Source: Symbiodinium natans
Taxonomy: Eukaryota > Sar > Dinophyceae > Suessiales > Symbiodiniaceae
Length of the DNA stretch: 64,000 nt
Reading direction: 5' to 3'
NCBI GenBank assembly: GCA_905221605.1
Contig: CAJNDS010000342.1
Coordinates: 1-64,000 of the forward strand
Program-made: the position numbers and the translations under genes
In this document: positions 46,001-55,700 of the stretch, piece after piece
Position numbering within the stretch: the stretch's first letter is position 1
Layout: each line of letters begins with the position of its first letter
Notes under the pieces: model-generated
Told to the model about the DNA's origin: nothing
The model's database searches: none
What the model saw: only the letters and a program-made list of their open reading frames with translations

Positions 46001-48370
46001 GAGAAAGCCTCCCCAACTCAGTTCACGCCAGCTAGCAGATCAACCAGGGCGTGAGCATCACCGCAGCACTGCGGCAACCAAAGGTCAGTCTAATTTGCTC
46101 CCAAAACACTGCACAACTTAGGCGGCGCAGACTGGGGAAATGTCGATTATGACCAGGTAATTTCACGCCACAGGGTCCGCATCTGCCCAAACTCACCTTG
46201 GCCCATTCTCGGAAGGCACTCTCAGCCTCATAGTCCCCTGCTTTCGGCACACCCTTCCACCAATGCTCGAAATTGCTTCATGCTGTGCCTGCACGGACCT
46301 GCAAAAGCCTTAAAGCGGCCGCTGCAAAGCTGGTACTGCTGGACCGGATGCTCTGTATACTGTCGCATCTGAACTATGGAAGCAAAGGAAGCAGCAGACC
46401 TTCAATCAGATGCTCCAATCCCGTCTAGACGCTGACCCTATACAAACCTTGGAACATCCGAAACATACCCCTAAACCCTCCACATCCCCAGTCCCCCTTG
46501 AATTCGCCCCCTCCATCCCTTCACCACACAGTTTTCCTCTTCGGCACGGCGGCGCCGCCGCGCCTCACGGAGCTTGGCGTCCTCCAGATCAAGGGGATCA
46601 GGGCTCGCAGATCTTGGCATCATGTTCTCAGCGACATGAAAAAAATGTGTAAGAGGTTTTGCGGCTCAGGCAAAGATGTGCCGCGAGTGGTTTGCCAGCG
46701 AAACCTCTCACTCCTCACCTCCTCAGCGTCTCGCTGTGCACGGCGTTGGCGGCGAAGCTCCTCTTCCGAAGCAATGATGGCTGAACTTGCTGATATCTTC
46801 TGGGGGGTTCGACGGCTGTGGTCACAAACGAAGGCCACAGCCACCGGCTGTGTTGGGAAAGCTTGTCAGGTGCGCTGTGCCTTCTGAGCATCGTCGTCCT
46901 TTCCTGCAGGCAGCTCCAGCGAGAATGTTGCATGGCACCCTTGGCACCCTTTCAGATGGACATTCTTTCAAGCAGCCTCCGTTCTCGCTGGGCTCACTGT
47001 TGCCAGCTCTTGGAGCATTCTTGCCTGCCTGGGAGGAGCTCAAGGAACCGAAGAATGGGCTCATGGGCTCCCATCGAAAGAAGAAGACGGTAGCTCCGGC
47101 CTCCTGTTCAGCCAGCTGCTGGAGTTCCCACTCCTTTCGCCGAGCTTCCTCCTTGAAGGGTAGTGCGTCACTTTGTGCTTTATTGGGCACAGATGCGCAA
47201 CGATGTAAAACCCCTGAGGTCAACAAAGGAAGCCAAGAGCAAGAAACGGATTAAGAGAGTTGCAAGAGGCGTCGGAACATATGGTTTCTTGCTCGTGCCA
47301 TTTGAGCAGCAATATTGGATGGAAGTCTCTGAGACTCACAGAAGTTGGTTGCCGCGTCACAGCACTCCTGCGCCTCTTTCACCTCCTGCTCCTCTTTCAG
47401 CTTGCCTTTGCGCACTCAGTGCAGCGCGATTTTGACTCGTGGCCATTATGAAAGCAGGGCCCAGTATGCAAGAGGCTCTCATAGGTCTGACCATGCTATC
47501 AGTGCTAGTGTATTACCTGGTGGCCGGGAGGCGCTGCTTAGCTCAGGAGCCAACGTATCTTCAGCTCAAGGCGGCGACGCTCCAGGCGGCGCTCGGCCTG
47601 GGTTTCGGGGTGGTTCAGGTGCTGGGCTTCGATGGCCTTCCAGGAAACGAAGCTAGGAAATGCACGTGCAAGTCAAGAACTCGAACCCTTTGGCTGACCG
47701 ACTAGGACAAACAGAACCCACTCCTCAATGTAACACCGAAACTGCTTGCAGGCTGCCTCGCGCCGGCGCTCCTCCTCTTCGTCCTGCCGCCGCTGCTTTT
47801 GCGCCTCGCGGACAGCTGCCTGCCAGAACCATACAGCACCACAAAGCGACAATCCGAGAGAGAGAGAGAGACGCAACAGAGCGGCACTACAGCAGAAGAG
47901 AATCAGACGCACGACTCCCAACCACGCACAAGTGCTACTCCGAATGATATGAATGATTGAACTTCGCCCCTCACACATCCGACGCCCTTCACCCACGGAG
48001 CCTGCGCACGCTTCGCCGCCTCGCGCACTACCCGTCCCGGGCTCGGTGCCTGAGAGATGTCACTCTAAGTGAGCTTGCGCACACCCCTTCGCATCATGTT
48101 CGCCGTGAGCATACGTGGTCAGAGTGAAACGTTGTAAACCTGGCGTCGTAGAGGCTTCACGCACCATCACATGAAATGCATGAGGCACGAATGCTCAGCG
48201 CACAACCTTCAACCAGAACTGCTCCGAAACACTCATCCCTGCCTGCACCTCCCCCATTTCTTCAGGCTCAAGTGGTGGGAGGTCCTCCTGCACGATGGCA
48301 AAGCAATCCTTTCCTTAAGCTTCTGCTTCAACGCTCCCCGGATGTCCTCCTCACAACTCGCCGCCGTGCG
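43018..48370 (-). CDS. Charged coiled-coil protein, a dozen or more short exons
   Basis: Many short minus-strand segments, each next to an AG acceptor, encode Glu/Arg/Ala/Gln-rich helical text. From upstream to downstream: CEEDIRGALKQKLKERIA (about 48,350-48,290); REAQKQRRQDEEEERRREAA (47,820-47,740); AQAERRLERRRLELK type (47,650-47,550); KLKEEQEVKEAQECC (47,410-47,360); KEEARRKEWELQQLAEQEAG (47,165-47,090); SEEELRRQRRAQRDAEEV (46,780-46,715); LEDAKLREARRRRRA (46,590-46,535); KKELEEAQRAAEEEKRQ (45,370-45,295); KEKERKEREKRERKEREK (45,215-45,150); LELEAEAAAEAQRRQEA (44,358-44,310); DEARRAADEQRRREEAEH (44,094-44,030); MEEERRRR-like text from 43,423; and a last exon 43,190-43,018 with KERAKKAAAAGLPPSAAAAL and a TAG stop. 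Neighbouring-frame readings are uninformative. Exon joins are not worked out and it could be two genes. Structural or scaffold role is inferred from composition only. Confidence 0.62.
44150..44260 (+). repeat. Telomere-like array, TTTAGGG, inside an intron
   Basis: About 15 units of GGGTTTA, G-rich strand on plus, between coiled-coil exons at 44,358-44,310 and 44,094-44,030. Confidence 0.9.
44704..44722 (+). repeat. G19 homopolymer
   Basis: Nineteen consecutive G on plus; a shorter G run is at about 44,660. Confidence 0.95.
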
Positions 48371-49573
48371 CTGGTAGGGCTTGGTGAGACGCACGTTCAA
48401 AGCCTCGGCCCGGGCTCACGACACGGATCTTCCGGGCGCTGTGTCTCCGAAGTAACGGTGAATGCTGTGTCGGCCCTGTCGGCTGCCCCCTGCAGTCGAC
48501 TGATGGAACCACTTTGCAACGACAGAATGACAACAACACGGACCTGGGAAAGCACCTGCCAACCCCCCGCCCCCAAAAAGAAGGCACCACCGATGAGCAC
48601 CCCGGCGCGCATTGTGCTCATGTGCACCTCCTCGAGGCTCCGGACGTAGTATCCGCCAGGCATGGTCTTTCCCTGCCTGCATCGCGGAGGGACGCGGGAG
48701 GAGGGAGGTGGGAGGAGGGAGGAGAGAGGAGGAAGGAGGGTAGAGGAAGCCGCGGAAATCATGTGTGCTTTCCCTGCAGCCGAGTGGCGGCTTCTGCGTA
48801 TAAGACTCATCTTCAGGAGCATCTTCACATTCCTGCGAGAATTAGGGGCGACCGTTTTGCGGATGCACTTGGTTCAGTCGCAGAAAGAACATGCCAGGAA
48901 GCGTCAGGACAACCAGAGCAGCGTTCGCGCTCGCCAGCCAATTGCCGATCCTTCTCATGGTCTTTCTGGAGATCTTGCTTTTTCAGGTCTGCAACCTGGT
49001 CTGGGCAGCTGACTCGCGTGCTGCCTGGGGCCCCGATTTTCCCTTGAGGCCCCGACCTCTGGGGTAGGCACCGTCTGCTGCACTTCCCAGCTGGGCTCTG
49101 TGGTGGAGCGGGCATGGGCACCGCCCTGTGGCGGCCGCGACGCCTTCCGGCTCTGGGCTCGCCTGCAGGGCTGTGAAGCTAAAGAGCTGTCAAAGACCTA
49201 CCTTGGTAGAGAAGCACATGAAATGCTGAAGCGATCCGGAAAGTATGCATGCACATGTACGATCCATGTAAGTGCACATGTACAGAAATGACGGCAATCC
49301 ATGGCCGCGCGCCTCTTGTTCCTCTCGCGCCACTTTGCGGGGTTCTTTCGCCTGCAGAGCGCCCGGCTTGTCACTTCAAATGCAAACAACCTCACTTCTA
49401 AGGGCTCGGCACTGCCGCATCCACAACAATGGGCTTCTGCTCGGAGAACTGTGGCACTTCGATGTCTTCAAAAGTCATGGCGCCAGCTACATTCTCTGTT
49501 CCGAGTGCTGATAGCGCGGAAGCTTTGCATGCTTAGGATGAAACAAAATCTTGGTCTCATTCCACTTGGCATG
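48371..49573. other. No gene recognised; GGA-rich patch
   Basis: Upstream side of the coiled-coil gene and left flank of the retrotransposon. A G/A-rich patch (gggaggagggaggtgggagg type, 48,687-48,745) could form quadruplex DNA. Short open frames carry no motif. Confidence 0.4.
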
Positions 49574-49580
49574 TACAAAT
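49574..49580. repeat. Target-site duplication, left copy
   Basis: tacaaat precedes the left LTR and also follows the right LTR (57,754-57,760). If the LTR is taken to include a further TA, the duplication is the 5-bp caaat usual for copia elements. Confidence 0.8.
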
Positions 49581-49732
49581 TGAAAGTAGCAGTGTGCCAC
49601 AACATCAGCAGGCCCACAGGCCTCGCTCCCTATCTTTTCCTGCGTGGCTCGAGAAATCCCACCCTGCAGACCGAGTTCAGTCCTGCACAAGCTCAGAACC
49701 TCATGTGAAACGTGTGTCATGCTTCAAACTCA
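49581..49732 (-). repeat. 3' LTR of the copia element
   Basis: 152 bp, identical to the copy at 57,602-57,753. In element orientation it begins TGAGTTTGAAGC and ends GCTACTTTCA. Its first three bases TGA (49,732-49,730) are the stop codon of the polyprotein. Very short for an LTR. Confidence 0.95.
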
Positions 49733-52700
49733 TATCCCTAATACTTCTTTGAGGTTTCTGGGCTCAATATCATCGTACGGCATAGGATCTAAATCGAACC
49801 AGGGATAATGAGAAGAAGCGGCAAATGCCTTCAAGGCACCGACGAAGAAGTTCTCTTGATCCTTAAGCTTCTGCTGTAACTGTCGCTTCGTCAGTTTCTT
49901 GCCTGCTGTGAAAGACGGGTCATGAACCACACTCCACCGTTGACCTCTAGCTAAGAACTCTAAGAAACCCCTACGGGCCCCCGCATTGTCCTTAGTCAAA
50001 CCATCGGCTAACTGAGCAGTCCCGTTAACCCACCTAAGCTGGGTCCCTAAGGCAACCGCTTGTTGAACCGATACAGTAAGTTCAAAACCCGCCCTCGAGG
50101 ATCGCAGGCCATGCAAGGCCGATACATTTCTTGTCATGGCATCAAAAATGCCCTTGCTATCCATCACTAGGCCTCCCGAAGTGTGCTGCTTCAGCTCTTC
50201 GGCAAGCGTGTATCTCGAAATCTCGCCACCGTGGATTTCATACCACATGGCTCGCAAGAGAAACACTTCATCTTCGCCTATGGTAATCGCTTGGACTTCA
50301 CTGCCGTTGGAGCCTAGACTCTCACGCGGGCACTTAGAGCTGCGCCACGCCACCAGCGCCAGCGACACCTCCTCGCCTTCCAGGATCGCCCGTGGACCCA
50401 TGCAGCCAACGAAAGCCACTGTCGAGGATTTGTTCGGACGATTAGCCTGGCTAGCGTCGGCCCACACCATTGCACTGATGGACTGCCATGGCTGTCCCCA
50501 GCATGGGAACAGAATCCTCTGAGAAGCTGTTCGACGAACTTCCCGCACCAGCTTGTTGACACTGACCAGGGTGTTCACTGTGGCCATGGGCACCTCGCTC
50601 AACTTCAGCGACACTTCCGCCTGAAACTGTGGACCAGTCTGTGAGGCCTTCCACGACAGAGTCCCAAGAGCTGCTCGAAGGTCGCCAATTTCTTTGGGAG
50701 TCGCCTTAGACTTAAGTTGCTTGGCTCTCTGGTGGTCTAGCGGGATCTCCTGCACCCAGTCGTTGACGTACTCTTCCTGATCCAGCTGAATGCCAGCCTC
50801 CGTCTGTCTGACACGACAGCCTGCAAAGGTGAAGCCTTCTCCAGTCGCCTGCTCCCATTTTCCAAAACGGAAGCGCTCCTGCAACGCTTTCTTCGAGTCC
50901 AGGTACAGCTTGTTGCCAGGAAGCCCTGCCAGGAGAAAATCGTCGACGTGCAGGCCTGCCAGCGCGCACAGTCGGCCTGAGCCGTCCCGCAAGGCAAACA
51001 AACAACGATCTGCACGAAGTTGCTGCCATCCGGTCTCCCGGAGCGCTTTCAGAACCGTTTCGTGCCACTTTCGTGGCGCGTGCGCTAAGCCATAGAAGGC
51101 CTTCGTCAGCTTCATTGCCATTCCGCTATCTGCTGGATCTGCTCCAAACATGGCCGCCAATTCAATTGGCGCCCAAACCACCAAGTTTTCCTTCTCCAGG
51201 CTTTCGAAGGTTTGAAGAAACGCCGATGTGACGTCTCCAGTTTCCAGGATCATGCCACTGTTTGCCGCCGCAGTGAGTAGCATGTTCCTGCCAGTACAAG
51301 ACAATGTCGGTGCTGCTGTCTCGACCTCCAGCAAGTTGTGGGCCTGATACCCCAAAACCACCAACCTGGCTTTTGGAGCACCACTCGCCTTTCTCGTCAA
51401 GACCCACCTCATGTTCATTATCTTGTTGTAGTCCAGGTCGCAGATCTCCTGGGCTGTCAAAGCTCTGGCAGCTCGCTCGCGGATTACGTTGCTCACCTCT
51501 ATGGACATGGCTTCGTCGTACTCCTCCTTCTGAGGTTGCGTCAACGACCTCCAGTGTACTTCTCTGCTCTTTTCTATCATCTTTTGCGATAACCAAGCGG
51601 TAGCTTTTCGAGGCCGTTTCGTGATTTTCTTGAGGTCCCGCTCAGTGAGGCTAATCTCACAAGCGTAGCACGCATACTTCTCAGGCGGCACCGAATAGTG
51701 GGCTTGCTCTGTCTGAGGAACGTCTGGTCGTAGCTCCTCGTCGCTGCTCTCCTCGTCGGTGGTGGAGTACGGGGCCGCGCTAGCATGCTCCTCTTCCAGG
51801 AAGTCTGGTTGCGCGGGTAAAACTCCTTGAAGTGTACCTTGAGGAGGAACCGGAGTTTCCGGCTCGGCCTCAGGTGCCTCCTCGGCTAGGACTTGGGACC
51901 TCAGCGCAGGTTGCGGCACTGGGATCTCAGCCATATCCTGGTCGGGCGGCAACTCGCTGCGCCGCTCTTTCTTCACAGGGGGGCCAGACACCGAAGAAGA
52001 TGAGGCTTCTAAGCCTCGCCGTGCGCCGGCTGCAGGACCTCGTTGTTCTGGAGGAGAACTTGGTTGTTCAGGACGTGACTCTCTTACTTCTGGAAGGGAA
52101 CCTCGTTGTTGCGGGGCTCTTTGCTCAATTTCTTCCGGCAGCGTCCGCCCAGCTCGCTCGAACTGAGTTTCGCCGCACCATCGCTCCATCAGGGACCGGC
52201 GTGGCCTCTCTTCAGTCTTGTAGTTGTCGAGGACGATATTGGCACCTCCGGGCCTCTGTAGGACCGTTCTTCTCCTCCCAGACAGACCTACATCCGGCAC
52301 CGGGCAGTCTTTGGTGCGATCAGGAGTGAACAAGGACAACCTAGGAACCAGATGTTTGCGAATCACCATCGTCTCAGTGACCACCCAACGGTCCTTTTCT
52401 CCTCCAACACGAGGAGCCTCGGGCTCCACCAGGCGGTCGGCAGGACTCAGATCTTCCTCAATCTCCAAGCCGGGGTTCTCTGAGGTGGCATCCAGGAAAT
52501 GCTTGCCTCGGTATCCACGAAGAAGAATCTCCAGCCCGACTGCGTTCTGGTACACGGTGGTTCCTTGGGTAGAGGAAACGAGCTTCTCGCGTTCTGTGGT
52601 TGGCCTAACTTGGTTCAGCTTGGCTCTAACGAGTGTGGTTCCGGTGGCTAGCCAAACAGTGGTGCCTTCTTGCAAAAGCACTCGAAGCGGACCAGTCCAT

Positions 52701-55700
52701 CCACCTCGTTGACGATTCATGCGAGCACGCCACAGCATGCACAAATCACCGGCCTGATATCTCTGCACTGGCCTTGCCACCGAATTTGACAGCTTGGACA
52801 ACTTGATTCCCGCGTCTGCTTTGAGAAATGCTGCTTCCGCCGTGGCCCTGTGCGCTAGGACTTTGCTGAAGGCTTTTCTTGGATCTAGCCCAACCGGAGG
52901 AGCATCTTCACGCTGCCATCCTCTCGCCCACTGAAATGGACTATATCCTGTCGCCGAGTGCACAAAGGAGTTGTGGCCATGTGCAGCCAAGGTAAAAAGA
53001 GCTCCAATGTCCAAGTTGAGCTCTTCCAGCTCCAGCTTCTCCACCGTCCGCTTCATCACTTGAATTGCTCGCTCTTCGACGCCCATCAAGTAGTGAGCTT
53101 CAGCGGGCGCTGTCATCAGCCCTAGGCCGCTGCGGGAGGCGAAGTCGATCATCTCCCTGCTGGTGAAGTAAGCTGCCGCATCCGTGTACAGCCACCTTGG
53201 GCTCGGGTTCGCCGCCATCCATGTCTTGACCACGGCTCGCTTGATGTCAGCTGTGCTTGGTTCCCAGGCCTCTTCGGCTGGGTACTCATGCAGAAAGTGC
53301 GTCATCACAAAACGACTTGCCCGATCGATCATGAGCAGGAACTTCGCCTTGGTCCTTGTCCCATTGCGTTTGTACTCATACTCAAAGACATCCATCCCCA
53401 GGGTTTCCCAAAGGGCCGGAGGAGGTTCAGCGGAAGCTGCCGGGGGTCCATGTTGATGGCGAACTTCTGCGCAATCCACACACGTCAGCTCCCTGGCCAT
53501 CTTCACGGCCCACTCCGGACATCCTCTCCTTTGAAGAAGCCTTGCCAGGTTTTCGAAGGATGTATGTCCAGCCGCCCGATGTAGCCTCAGCATGTTCTCT
53601 TTCACTTGCTTCAATTTGGCACCGTTCGGGGCCAAGGCTGGAAGTGCACCAGAGGTCATGGCATAGATCGGGCTCTCGTCGGCTGGTTGGAGCATGAATT
53701 CCTGAAGTTCCTGTTGAAGGTCTCGTCCTTGAAGTCGAAGTTCCCACTGGATGCCCTCGAGGATGTCCTTCACCATGGTCACCGGAAACGCAACCGACTC
53801 TGTGATGACATCATGTTCTTTGTGTCCAGGACACCGGCATCGTCGAAGGACAGCAGCAAGTTGATGGCTCGTCGTCAGGATTCGCCATCGCTTCCCATGT
53901 GCCCCTTGTGTTTTAGGATAATGACATCCCTCAACTATTAGAACATGTAGAGGTCGACCACATGCTGTCGCAGCCTTCCTGATGTTCTGCTCGGCCAAAC
54001 TATCCTTCCAGTAGCTCATGTCCATAGGAGTCTCCCAGGCGATCTCGTTGCCTTCATGGATGCTCCTACAGGCTGCTTCAGAAAGAATTCTGGCTGACTC
54101 CAAAGCGCGTCGCTGTCCTCTCTGTCGGTTTCGACGGGCTCCAGGCGATTCTCCAACTTCCCAAGAGGACGATTCCCCTCGGACTGCTGGCGCTATCCAC
54201 AAGAAAGCCGGCTTGGCTTCCGCAACTTTCGCCACAAGCGTGGTCGCCACATCCTTCTTGTCCACCTTCCACCCAGTCTCCTGGTAGTAGCCGTCGAAGG
54301 TGATGCCGAAGTTGCCCGCGCCAGCTCCAAAATGGCCATTGGCTCGGGCTCCATTGATCTCCAGCAAGTTTGCCGGTTCTATTGAATTCAGCAGAATGGT
54401 CGTGGTGCAAAGCAAGGACGCAAAGTAAGTAGCCCCTGCAGCGTGCAACTGGCGCCGAACAGCACCTGTGAAACCGCGGCTGCGCTCCTGAAGGCCCTGT
54501 GTCGGTGAGGTTGCCGCAGGCTCTGTTCCAAAGTGGCGCTCCACACCCCTCTGGCCAGAGTCATCCTCACCTTCGTTCGCATCCATCAGGGGGCCTTCTT
54601 CCAGCTCACCGTGCTCATGTTCTCGGCGTCGTCCAGGTCTGAGTCCTTGGCCGCATCTTCGCCAAGGGCTTCCTTCAGACGCATCTTGAGGGCCGCCACC
54701 TTGTTCTCCTGGTCCTGAATAGTCATCCATGCCTCCTCCAGCTCGGCTCGAGGCACACTTTCCTGCGGCGTTGACTTCCCATTCTGAGCAGCCACAGCGG
54801 CGTCCGAGGAGCGGCTTCCACTGCGTCGTGCATCGCATGTCGGTGGTGTCAGCGCTCTGGCCTTTGCCGTTGCGCCCTTGCACTGGAACAAAGTCGGAGG
54901 AGACATCGAGATTCCCCTCGGTCCTGTGTAGCCGGCCTTCTTCTCCATGAACGTCTCCAGGGTCACCTTCTCGTTCTGCACCATGCGCCGGCCCTGGACC
55001 TCGCGGATCTTTCCCAAGCACATCCTCTCGTTGACCTCGCCAGTGGGGAACTCGAGGGCCAACTCGTCCATGGCCTCCTGCACCACCGCCACTGTCGGAC
55101 CCGCCGTTCGAGTCTTGCCACGGCTGCCCTTCGTCTCGTAGCGCAGTCGAAGACCGCACACTCCACACGCCATCCATGTCGCGTACTGGTTCTCGCGCTT
55201 GTTGCCGGGAGTGTGCTTGGTCCAGCATGGATAGCCACTCTGGCGCGGGTCGTCGAACGGAGCTGCCTCGCGAGCCATTCAAGCACTGGAGGCGAAACAA
55301 GGACAAGCGGGCACTCAAGTCTCGAAGTCGTTGCGAAAGCTGAGGGCGATCAACAACATGAATCGGCTCAACTGCGTGCTTGCCGAAAGGGAATGCGGCC
55401 AGGACTTGCTCTGCTGACTCTGTCCCCCAAGCACTTGACATGTCTGAACCTTCCTCGAGGCTATCTTCAATCTTTTTGCTGCATCCGGGCTGCTTGCTCT
55501 GCGCATCACGAAGTGCTTCAAGAGCACCTGGAGTGAACAAAATGTCCATCAAACAAGTCGCAGCATGAGGAAGCCGCACACCATGTTCCTGCTCGACCTT
55601 CAGCCGAAAGGAAGTCAGGTCCAAAAGACGCCCAGCAACAGGAATCATCAGATGCCCGGACTGAGTCTGGAGAAGTTCTGTGGCCCATAGGGTGCTTCTT

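Noticed and set aside
51832-52712. Plus-strand frames of 160-165 codons inside the retrotransposon
   Set aside because: Antisense shadows of the gag-pol frame with no motifs.
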